64,000 nt of DNA from Curtobacterium aurantiacum (GTDB lineage: Bacteria > Actinomycetota > Actinomycetes > Actinomycetales > Microbacteriaceae): the NCBI RefSeq assembly GCF_018598555.1, contig NZ_JAHEWN010000008.1, positions 62,001-126,000 on the forward strand. Reading direction: 5' to 3'. Of the stretch, positions 26,401-33,427 are shown piece by piece. The first letter of the stretch is position 1. Each line of letters starts with the position of its first letter. A model generated the notes under the pieces. The model was given only the letters and a program-made list of their open reading frames with translations. It was not told the origin of the DNA and searched no databases. The position numbers were made by a program, and so were the translations under genes.

Positions 26401-27168
26401 GGACGGCGTCGAGTCGTCATCGACGGTCTGGAACAAGATCCAGCAGAGCGGTCGGCGCTCGCGATCGAGCTCATCAACGCGGCAACGGCAATTCCATCAA
26501 CCGCACTTCGTGTCGCACTCGCGAAAAGTCTGAAGCCCGGTCCGCTCGCGCCCGCTGACGTTCAGCCAGAGTCCGGGGACCTCGTCGCCCGCCTCCTGGT
26601 CAATAAGCTTCTCCCGGACGCCGCCGCAACCTTCGAGCCGCGACTGATGACCGACTGGGCCACACTCGAGGCGACCATGGCGAAGTCGAAGGAACTCGCG
26701 TCGTTCATCATCCCCGGGATCCTGGCGACCGAGCGTGTTGCTCCCGCGCTCCGGAGTCCTGCGGTCCCGTACGAAACGAAGCAGGCGGTAGTCAAGGCCC
26801 TCCCCGACTGGTTGAGCGCAGCCAAGCCCCGACACGCGGAAGAGATCTCGCGCGCGCTGCAGGAACATGGTTGGAGCTTGCCGGCCAACCTCATCCTTGC
26901 CCTACAGACCGCAGGCACCTCACCCGAAAGCCTGATTCCGATCATTGCTCAAAGCGAGAACAAAGTCGACATTGACGACCTTCGCGAACTCCTCCGAGGG
27001 TTCGGCGCCGACTGGACACGGGTCGCCAATGGGGGTCGCGGTCGACCCACCTTCACAGTCACGGAACCGAACCGACAGGTGCTGCAACGTCTGGTAGGCA
27101 GAACCATCAGAGCGGTCGAAGACCAAGCATTCAAGTCCGGGCCGCTGCTCGTCGCACCGCTGCGTTGA
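23449..27168 (+). CDS. large membrane-associated YobI-like P-loop NTPase
   Basis: A 1239-residue protein starting at GTG 23449. Walker A is G-P-Y-G-S-G-K-S-S (about 59-67) and Walker B V-A-I-E-D-I-D-R-F (about 242-250). Between them lie two hydrophobic stretches (about 145-200), placed as in KAP/YobI-type NTPases that bracket a membrane hairpin inside the ATPase domain. After the NTPase core (through about 430) comes a very long, helical, repeat-like C-terminus without known domains. The base composition appears less GC-rich than the flanking core and synonymous codons are less strictly G/C-ending, which suggests recent acquisition. YobI-like NTPases occur in predicted conflict and defence loci. 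Function here is unknown. Confidence 0.75.
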   Translation: MVDAATPSTPTTIASGTDHEVPALSTLSATYEPQHHKLYYDLLLHAINLPSSRNIALTGPYGSGKSSVLEKLRVDHNGRIISISLSTIAPDLSDESDEPTVSARSNLIQKEIVKQLLYRLAPQRVPRSRFRRATVQPHLLDSLKATVVGGVIFLIAEILGLVSTLAAMLAPADSILAAAVARGVLAALCIGATWIVFRVAQARPHLDAALRAGPATVNLSRTSNYFDEYLDEIVYFFESSKRDIVAIEDIDRFDEARVFDTFRALNNLLNESEQIGRRIVFVYAIRDSVFETIGASAPPTETQNEARSDSQDRAVATLEHASRTKFFDVMIPIVPFVSGDNARDVMTDTMTSPNFTINPALIRVAARHVPDMRLIRNLRNEFEVYRRRLILTPERLPGIDDDLVFAIVVFKNTHASDFEAIQKKASSLDTLYAVWRELVRQNARKQTTVINNSRNRQRNGPQARVIGRLAQKYEAFIDDLTSSAEIDSGRYTTTVESVGPLTTDTMLDPAAWRELASGTPQKVTLRNTRTNWTIDLQFTADQLRSRLGLNVDPDAGVNDETLEQSRVAEADLEFLHHHTWEQLIARDDLTVDLNALKMVPAGANDLGPISFRTAVDTILESELAKELVRRGFIDSHFALYSSRFYGGHVSQDAMEYIRRSIEPGEPDASFSLLPEDVRQILTEQDATDSDTAEFFTDPSVFNVSIVNYLIEHREGAARTVARRLARAQDAELDFLETYIREGQQPDRLLALMTPEWSNALNFVARSQSIRTEDRIPFLNIVLANASVETAGPDEHTAAVISDAYGSMSSITHPSNATAARTVLTLIDRAHIRLTTLKPLSKAARREALRLRMFPLTPQNLRLLHSEGPIGLDTLRADEDLYGYVSDNLDTYLDMAHSRRREIGAVTSSQNFIAVLTALSPMASAEQLDRIVASTPRTFTVDSLAAVPENSWPALAHHRRIPPTYTNVRGYIDEHGLDHHLGRIFGRRRVVIDGLEQDPAERSALAIELINAATAIPSTALRVALAKSLKPGPLAPADVQPESGDLVARLLVNKLLPDAAATFEPRLMTDWATLEATMAKSKELASFIIPGILATERVAPALRSPAVPYETKQAVVKALPDWLSAAKPRHAEEISRALQEHGWSLPANLILALQTAGTSPESLIPIIAQSENKVDIDDLRELLRGFGADWTRVANGGRGRPTFTVTEPNRQVLQRLVGRTIRAVEDQAFKSGPLLVAPLR

Positions 27169-27204
27169 CCCCTCTGGGTGTCCTCGATCGGGGTCTGCTG
27201 CACG

Positions 27205-27592
27205 GATAGGTGACATCTGATCTGGCTTGCCCGGGACGGTGGGCCTGGAGGATGCGATCGTGCCCAAGCCCTATCCGAAGGAGTTCCGCGATGACGTGGT
27301 GCGTGTCGCGGAGAACCGCGAGCCCAGCGTGTCGATCAAGCGCATCGCTGGCGACTTCGGGGTCCACCGGATGACGCTCACGAAGTGGCTCCCCGCTCGC
27401 GCGCCAAGAAGACAGCCGTTGACACCGGTGCGCCGCTGCTTGGTGGTCGAGATGCTGAGATCCGCGAGTTGCGTCAGCGCAACCGTCTCCTCGAGCAGGA
27501 AGTCGAGGTGCTGCGTCGTGCGGCGGCGTATCTGTCGCAAGCGCACCTTCCGGGAATCAGGGCGGACCTCCCGCTACATGACTATCAACAGG
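27205..27592 (+). mobile_element. IS3-family orfA remnant, frameshifted, orfB lost
   Basis: From GTG 27260 the frame reads P-K-P-Y-P-K-E-F-R-D-D-V-V-R-V-A and then an HTH up to M-T-L-T-K-W-L, as in IS3 OrfA proteins. Near 27385-27395 the frame shifts, and the rest (R-E-L-R-Q-R-N-R-L-L-E-Q-E-V-E-V-L-R-R-A-A-A-Y-L-S-Q-A) continues in another frame to about 27560. The orfB transposase is absent; the sequence runs directly into the 3' end of the ATPase gene at 27594. The left end of the element probably lies near 27205, where T-G-A-C-A-type terminal bases occur, but no partner end was found. Confidence 0.8.
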
Positions 27593-27593
27593 C

Positions 27594-30191
27594 TCACGCC
27601 GCTTTGCCTTCGTTCAGCTTCTTGAGCTCCTGAAGCTCGGCCCAGTGTTGTTCGAGTCCGGCGAGAGTAGGGCTGACACCCTGAGTGATGAGGGCTTGGG
27701 AGTGCGCGTCGATGTACCGGCAGGCTTCTTCGAAGATCTCGCTGACCTTTGGGATGATCTCGCCGAGCTTGTCGACGTTGATGTTGCCGAGCGTCGTCAT
27801 CTGGACGTTGGCCTGATATCGGCGGGTCACGCCCTTGAGTAGCTCGTCCTCCGTAAAGACCTCGCACCAGGAACGAAGATGGCTGTAGCCGGTGTGGACC
27901 AGCGCATCCCGGGCTTCGCCGTCCAACTGCTTGGCGGCTTGGATGGTGCTGTTGATCCGCCCCTTGATCGCGTTCAAGGAGTCGATGCGCGGTCCTGTGG
28001 CGCGGGACACCTTGCCCTTGCCGCTCTCGTCAGTGATCTGGAAGTAGGCGCACCGCTTCGACTTCTCGAACAGGGCGAGGAGCGTCGTGGCGAACAGGAT
28101 GTCGTGGGTGAAGACGATGACCTGGTTGTCGTCGGCCAGGCGGGCGATACGCTGGGCAACTTCCTTGATCCGACGGTGGTCGAGGCTTGATACAGGGTCG
28201 TCGAAGATGACAGGCGCCGTGATGCCTGCGAGGCGAGCCTCGGCGAGGAAATCTGCGAGCGCTAAGACTTTCTGTTCGCCCTCAGACAGCACCTTGGACG
28301 GCTTGTGCTTACCGCTCAGCACCTTGCGGCGCTGCGCCTTGCCCTCTCGCCCGACGAACTGGACCTTGAGGGACGGGGTACGGAGGGCTTCGCACTCCTC
28401 GAGGAACAGCGCATCGAAGCTCCGGTTGATCAGCTGATCGCTGGCGGTCTTGGCGAGCGCGGTCACGGAGCGGCCGAGGCCAGGCAGCGGGCGCTTGAGC
28501 GTCTTGAGGCGATCGGCCTCCTTGGCGCTTTTGACCTGCGTCTCGATCACCGCCCAGGACTTACCCAACTCGATGGCGTCCTTGAGTTCGAGTAGCTCTG
28601 CTTGCCTCTCAGCCAGCGCCTCGGTTCGGCCCTTCTGCAAGGTTTCCAGGTCCGTGATGCTGTTGCCCACGGTGGTCAGCGCAGTGTCGACCTCGGCGCG
28701 AGCCTTGGCCACGAGATCGGCGATCTCGATGCTGGCTGGTTGTCTGGCGGCCACTGCCGTGGCGGCGGTGCTTCGTGCGCCTTCGATCGCTTCAACCTGA
28801 GTGAAGTAGGTTGGGCGCTCGCTTGGATCGGCGTCCTTGTATTGCTGAATGAACGACGCCATCTCGTTGCCTTGGAGCGCGGCAGCTTGCCTCCTGTAGC
28901 CATCGAGCGTGGTGTCGGTTGTACGGATGTCGGCTGAGATCTTGTCCTCAAGGTACGTCGAGTAGCGAGTGAGCAGATCACGCGCCGGATCGAGCAGAGG
29001 CTGGCGGCAATAGAGGCAGCGGTCTGCATCATGCGCCTCAACCTCGACGAGATGCTGGCGGTACGTCTCGCCGGCCTCGATGAAGTCGTTCCAGGTGTCG
29101 TCGGGCTCAGCAGGCAGGTCCGCGGCGGCGAAAAGCTCGCGGCGGAAGGTCTCGAAATCGGTCGTGAGCTGCGCGCGCGTTGCCAGTGCGTCGTTGTACT
29201 TGGCCTGCTCGAAGCCCAGCAGAGCTTCGGCCGCGGTCGCTGCCTCTGACAGAACTCGCTGCTCGCTCTTGAGGCCGGTTATCTGGGCACCCATGGTGTT
29301 GGCGCGCAGAGCCGCAACGCCCTGGGTCAGAGCATCGAGCTCTTGATCGACGTCATCCCCGCTCTTGGCCTTGGCCTTGAGGTCGGCAAGCTCAGTGGAA
29401 GCACCGAGGGTCTCGATCAGCGGATAGATGGTCGATCCGCGCTGGAAGCTGGAGAGCAGTGCCGAGCCGCTCGAACCAAGCCCAGAGATCGCCGCATCAA
29501 TCTGAGCTGCTACTGCCTGGATCGCAGTCGTAACGTCGTTGAACAGGGCCAGTGAGGCCGGGGTGTAAACGTAGTCAAGGTCCTCGTCGACGTGGGTGCG
29601 CACGGCGGGACTGTCAAAGATCGACATGCGCGTGAACGGCGACACCCCCAGTTCGCCCGCCCAGATCAGAGCCTGAGCGTCGTCGCCGAGCTTGAACTCA
29701 AGCTTGGCGGACTGTGCTTCCGAGGTGTCGGCATCGATGTTGCCGAGGATTGTGTCGGCGGTACGGCTGTTGGCCAGAGCCTTGAAGATGCGGGAGTAGC
29801 CCGTCTTACCGGTTCCGTTCTCCCCGTAGAGGATCGTCAGGCCCTCGTGGGGCTCGATCACTACACCCGCCACCAGCGCGTTGACACCACGTACCTCGGA
29901 GAGCCGGGTCAGCGACATGGGCGGTGCCGACTCGTCCTGGCGAGCCTCGATGTTGAGCAGTGGAACGGCTGGAAGCTCCCGCTTGTCGAGCGCTTTCTCC
30001 TGTCGGAACAGCAGGTAGGCCTTGTCGACCACGGAGGTTCCGACCGGGCGTCCGGTGGCGATCACTTCGGCTACAAGCAGGCGCACCCACTCGTCGTTGG
30101 CGTTCGCCCACTCGGCGAGTTGTGCCCGCGGGTCGATGAGCTCGGCTGGCTCAGTCGACTCTGCGACTTGGACTTCAGTCGGTGTAGTCAT
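27594..30191 (-). CDS. Rad50/SMC-like (RloC-type) ATPase with zinc hook
   Basis: A protein of about 865 residues. ATG 30191 is chosen, with GGGAGG ten bases upstream; a TTG three codons earlier is less likely. Walker A is Y-G-E-N-G-T-G-K-T (about 122-130). Coiled-coil arms meet at a zinc-hook C-L-Y-C (about 392-395). The ABC signature L-S-E-G-E-Q lies at about 633, and Walker B P-V-I-F-D-D-P-V-S-S-L-D at about 660. The C-terminal ~130 residues carry Y-S-H-L-R-S-W-C-E and L-L-K-G-V-T-R-R-Y, a pattern I have seen in restriction-associated ATPases. RloC-type proteins couple such a hook ATPase to an anticodon nuclease; whether a nuclease centre exists here is not clear. A phage-defence role is plausible. 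Confidence 0.8.
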   Translation of the reverse strand: MTTPTEVQVAESTEPAELIDPRAQLAEWANANDEWVRLLVAEVIATGRPVGTSVVDKAYLLFRQEKALDKRELPAVPLLNIEARQDESAPPMSLTRLSEVRGVNALVAGVVIEPHEGLTILYGENGTGKTGYSRIFKALANSRTADTILGNIDADTSEAQSAKLEFKLGDDAQALIWAGELGVSPFTRMSIFDSPAVRTHVDEDLDYVYTPASLALFNDVTTAIQAVAAQIDAAISGLGSSGSALLSSFQRGSTIYPLIETLGASTELADLKAKAKSGDDVDQELDALTQGVAALRANTMGAQITGLKSEQRVLSEAATAAEALLGFEQAKYNDALATRAQLTTDFETFRRELFAAADLPAEPDDTWNDFIEAGETYRQHLVEVEAHDADRCLYCRQPLLDPARDLLTRYSTYLEDKISADIRTTDTTLDGYRRQAAALQGNEMASFIQQYKDADPSERPTYFTQVEAIEGARSTAATAVAARQPASIEIADLVAKARAEVDTALTTVGNSITDLETLQKGRTEALAERQAELLELKDAIELGKSWAVIETQVKSAKEADRLKTLKRPLPGLGRSVTALAKTASDQLINRSFDALFLEECEALRTPSLKVQFVGREGKAQRRKVLSGKHKPSKVLSEGEQKVLALADFLAEARLAGITAPVIFDDPVSSLDHRRIKEVAQRIARLADDNQVIVFTHDILFATTLLALFEKSKRCAYFQITDESGKGKVSRATGPRIDSLNAIKGRINSTIQAAKQLDGEARDALVHTGYSHLRSWCEVFTEDELLKGVTRRYQANVQMTTLGNINVDKLGEIIPKVSEIFEEACRYIDAHSQALITQGVSPTLAGLEQHWAELQELKKLNEGKAA

Positions 30192-30418
30192 CAGGCGCAA
30201 CCCTCCCGCGGCGCATCAGCAGTGATCGGTCTTGACGGCCCGCGCCGATGGTGTCCCTCATAACCTGCTCGCAATCTCCTCTGCGCCGCAGCGGGCGTTC
30301 ATCCGTTGTCCCAACGCTAGCCATGTGGTCCGACACGGTCGACCGTGCCGCGCCCAATGCGATTGCGCACCAGACTCCGGACGCACGATCAGGTGCGCCT
30401 CGGCGTCGACGCTGTCGC

Positions 30419-30664
30419 TCAGTGGCCGGCGGCGACGTCCTCGAATGGATCGCGCTGGCTGGAGATCTCATTGGAAACAGGTCGAGCCGGCGCCGCCAAT
30501 CCCGAGCTCTCAGCGGGCAGCTCGTCTTCGTCCTCGTCGCTGGACGCACAGTTGTTGATGTGTTCTTCTGCGCGGTCGCAAAGTGCGAGAACGTCCGGGC
30601 TCTCGGGGAAGGCGCTTCGAATGGCGGCGACGTAGTCGCGTGGAGTTTGGTAGGTCCGAAGGCT
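30419..30664 (-). pseudogene. possible 3' fragment of a truncated minus-strand gene
   Basis: About 80 codons read like a genuine acidic C-terminus (Y-Q-T-P-R-D-Y-V-A-A-I-R, then S-S-D-E-D-E-D-E-L, ending P-F-E-D-V-A-A-G-H). Upstream the frame turns into the complement of a transposase-like remnant. The best reading is a gene whose 5' part was replaced by the inserted element. The surrounding 30192-30418 bases contain nothing clear. Confidence 0.35.
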
Positions 30665-30691
30665 CGACCCGACGAGCAGGGCCGCGTTCCG

Positions 30692-31315
30692 ATGATGTGC
30701 CCCGCCTCCGGCGACAGCCCCACCATCATCTGCCCCCTGAAGCAAATCAGCCGGCGCGTCTCCGAAGCGAAGAAGCGCACGCTCGACGAAGTCAACCCCA
30801 CCGAAGACGGATTCCCGATCGGCGACGACCTCCCCGAGATCCGCCGCCAGCACTCCGTGCTCTTCACGCAGGACGACATGCCCCCGGTCCAGCAAGCGCT
30901 GCGTTACAAGTCCAAGGAATGGCGCAACTTCCACGGCTATGCCCGCAACCTCTCGGAGGGCGGAAACTCCATGGCGAAGAGCACCAGGTACGGCAGCCTC
31001 CATGACGACTCCCGTCGCCGAGTCCGAGGCTTCGCGGCCGCTCAGATCTTCATGACGTTCCTCCTGGCTGCCATGAACATCCGCATGATCTGCGACTTCG
31101 TCCGCAAACTTGAGCGAGAAGAAGCACGCGAGAAGGCCGGCAAAACGCCGCGCAACGTCCCCATTCAGAAGCGACGAGACCGCGAATTCGCAAACACCTA
31201 CACGGGCACTCTCCCCGGCGGCGCACCCGACTTCGAACTCAGACAGCAGAAAGCCGCAGAGAAAGCAGCTCGCACGGCGCAACGCACTACGCGCGCGGTC
31301 AAGAAGCGGACGTAG
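30692..31315 (+). pseudogene. transposase-like remnant, C-terminal part
   Basis: About 207 codons beginning M-M-C-P-A-S-G-D-S-P-T-I-I-C-P-L-K. The middle reads Q-H-S-V-L-F-T and A-L-R-Y-K-S-K-E-W-R-N-F-H, then R-R-R-V-R-G-F-A-A-A-Q-I-F-M-T-F-L-L. This matches, from memory, the C-terminal third of a transposase-like actinobacterial family whose full members are several times longer. No N-terminal half is present upstream in any frame, so it is a fragment. A DDE catalytic centre cannot be confirmed. The tail is very Lys/Arg-rich. Confidence 0.5.
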
Positions 31316-31659
31316 GCGAGACCTACCTCAGCGTCCAGGTAGCTGGCTGGGAGGAACTCCCATCCCTTTGGCGGTGCCGACCGGCTCGCTGACGTCGAGC
31401 ACACGACTGATCACCGAACTTCTCAAGCTGGCCCCGCGCAAGAGCAGTTGCAGTTGTAACGGCGTACCAGATGTGCCGCCAAGGGCGACAGCGAGCGCGA
31501 CATCGAGGGCGACGCCGTGGCAGTGGCCGTGGCCACATGCACGTGCACGTGCACGTGCACGTGGCGATCCTTGTCGCGCCTAGAACCGGGAACGCGCTCC
31601 GCGCGAACCCGAAACAGCAACGATAAGTTCCGCGCGCCCCAGCACGAGCCCGTACAAAA
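31316..31659. other. 344-bp gap with a GCACGT repeat
   Basis: No coding frame is convincing. The only notable structure is a run of GCACGT units at 31539-31562 (four exact, with partial units on both sides), a self-complementary sequence. The tRNA-Pro terminator begins directly after this stretch. Confidence 0.6.
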
Positions 31660-31695
31660 CGAAGAAGCCCACCGAAATCTCGGTGGGCTTCTTCG
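31660..31695 (-). terminator. terminator of tRNA-Pro
   Basis: 16-bp perfect stem (31660-31675 with 31680-31695), 4-base loop, followed on the minus strand by GTTTTG. It lies 42 bases beyond the 3' end of the tRNA. The inner stem GAAGCCCACCGA is shared with the hairpin at 18981-19007. Confidence 0.85.
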
Positions 31696-31737
31696 TTCTA
31701 AACAGATCTTAAGACGATTGCTAACTCGCCCCTTCGG

Positions 31738-31811
<74 letters not shown>

Positions 31812-31948
31812 CGAGTTCCGGAGAACTCAGGATCCCGGAGGATCCTCGCCCACGTCCGACCGGAGCGCGAGCGACCGGTCCAGCATAGCGGACGTCAGAC
31901 CCCCTCCGTGCCACGGCGAGTCGGAGCAACGCGACCCGAACGACACGC

Positions 31949-32530
31949 TCAGCCCGGCCACACCACCTCGCGCCGCGCCGCCAACCACGGCAACCCGAGC
32001 CCGACGAGCAACCCACCGGACCCGTCCGCAGCCAGGTCCCCGACCGTGTCGTCGTACCCCACGAAGATCTTCGAGTCGACGAAGTTGTGCCCGAGCCACT
32101 CCCCCATCTCCCAGACGGCCCCGACCGCGAGTCCCGCACACAGCGCGAGCACCGCGACGACCACCCGGCGCTCGGCGTGCGGCGCCGGCACCGCACGCAG
32201 GTCGGCGCCGATGACGTACAGCACCGCCGCGAGCAGCCCCGTCAGCACGACGTGCATGAACTTGTCCCACAGGAAGACGGACGTGTACCACTCGAGCACG
32301 CTCGACCACCCGGCGACGAGCACGAGCACGCACACCGCCAGGTCGAAGGCGGGCCGCAGCCCGAGCATCCGCGGCACGACGACCCCGAGCAGCGCCAGCG
32401 CCATGACCGGGAACGCCGTCCCGCCCCACCCGACGCTCGCCACGACGACGCTCACGAGCGTCAGCGCCCGCACCACGTCGGCCACCAGGAACCGCGGCCG
32501 CAGGAACGTCGGTCCGAGCGCCCGGATCAC
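31949..32530 (-). CDS. DUF2238/YjdF-like integral membrane protein
   Basis: A 193-residue protein with about six membrane helices. Signature stretches are L-W-D-K-F-M-H-V-V-L-T-G and, near the end, W-E-M-G-E-W-L-G-H-N-F-V followed by D-D-T-V-G-D-L-A-A-D-G-S-G-G, typical of DUF2238. GTG 32530 overlaps the TGA of the upstream EEP gene (GTGA), implying coupled translation. Function of the family is not established; conserved acidic and His residues in membrane-edge positions hint at catalysis or ion binding. Confidence 0.88.
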   Translation of the reverse strand: MIRALGPTFLRPRFLVADVVRALTLVSVVVASVGWGGTAFPVMALALLGVVVPRMLGLRPAFDLAVCVLVLVAGWSSVLEWYTSVFLWDKFMHVVLTGLLAAVLYVIGADLRAVPAPHAERRVVVAVLALCAGLAVGAVWEMGEWLGHNFVDSKIFVGYDDTVGDLAADGSGGLLVGLGLPWLAARREVVWPG

Positions 32531-33357
32531 GACGCCCACCGCACGACCGCGTGCACGGCGGCGTGGTCGGACGGCCACACGCCGCCCGGCCGTCGCACGT
32601 CGACCGCGACGCGGTCCACCTCCGCCTCGGACGTCACGAGCACCCCGTCGATCCGCCGGCCACCGACACGCGGACTCCCGTAGTGCGGGTAGGTCCCGTA
32701 GGGCTCACCCACCTGCCTGGAGGCCCGCCCCCAGCTGTCCTCGACCCCCGCCTCCGCCAGGGCTCGCCATGGTGCGGAACCGGCGGGGCTGTTCCAGTCG
32801 GCCATGACCGCGGCGGGCAGTCCGCGCTGCCGGACGATCCGGCCGAGCAGTTCGGCGGACCGCAGACGGGCCCACGGCGAGGCGACGTCGAGGTGGGTGG
32901 CGATCGCCAGGAACCGGATGCCGGTCGCGCGGTCGTCGACGACGGCTCCGACGGCGTGCCGGGGGAAGGACGTCGCCCACGACCGCGAGCCGGGGCGGTG
33001 GGGTGTGCGGGAGAGCGCCCAGGTGCGGCGCTCGACGACGTCGAGGCGGGAGCGGTCGAGGAACAGGCCGACCTGCTCACCACCGCCACGCGCTCCCCGT
33101 CCGGCCAGCACGGGCTCCCAACCCGACCCGAGGCCAGCGGTGAGGTCGTCCGCCTGGGTGGGGAGGGCCTCCTGGACGGCGAGGACGGTGGGCGCTTCGG
33201 AGGTGACGAGCGCGAGGACGGCGTCGCGGCGACGCTCCCAGGCGTCAGAGTGGGTCGGCTGTCGCGGCACGCGGCGACGCACGTTGAGCGTCATGCAGTG
33301 CACCTCGGGCGACCGGACCCGTCCGATGAGCGGGCGGTCGTCGGGGTGGTGGGGCAT
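32527..33357 (-). CDS. endonuclease/exonuclease/phosphatase (EEP) family protein
   Basis: A 276-residue EEP-fold protein. Conserved catalytic motifs appear in order: T-L-N-V-R-R (about 23-28), V-Q-E-A (metal-binding Glu), A-T-H-L-D, M-A-D-W-N-S (Asp/Asn), R-I-D-G-V-L-V and S-D-H-A-A-V (final Asp-His pair). There is no signal peptide. Substrate could be nucleic acid or a phosphoester lipid/sugar. First gene of a two-gene unit with the DUF2238-like membrane protein. Confidence 0.92.
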   Translation of the reverse strand: MPHHPDDRPLIGRVRSPEVHCMTLNVRRRVPRQPTHSDAWERRRDAVLALVTSEAPTVLAVQEALPTQADDLTAGLGSGWEPVLAGRGARGGGEQVGLFLDRSRLDVVERRTWALSRTPHRPGSRSWATSFPRHAVGAVVDDRATGIRFLAIATHLDVASPWARLRSAELLGRIVRQRGLPAAVMADWNSPAGSAPWRALAEAGVEDSWGRASRQVGEPYGTYPHYGSPRVGGRRIDGVLVTSEAEVDRVAVDVRRPGGVWPSDHAAVHAVVRWAS

Positions 33358-33427
33358 GCCTCCCTTCTACGAGACGACACCCGTCGGATTCCCAGGGACC
33401 TCTCCGTCTGGCTCGTAGGGTGGCCCG

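Noticed and set aside
27594-30191. Calling the ATPase RloC outright
   Set aside because: The zinc hook fits, but I cannot see the Arg-Glu-His anticodon-nuclease centre, so only RloC/Rad50-like is claimed.
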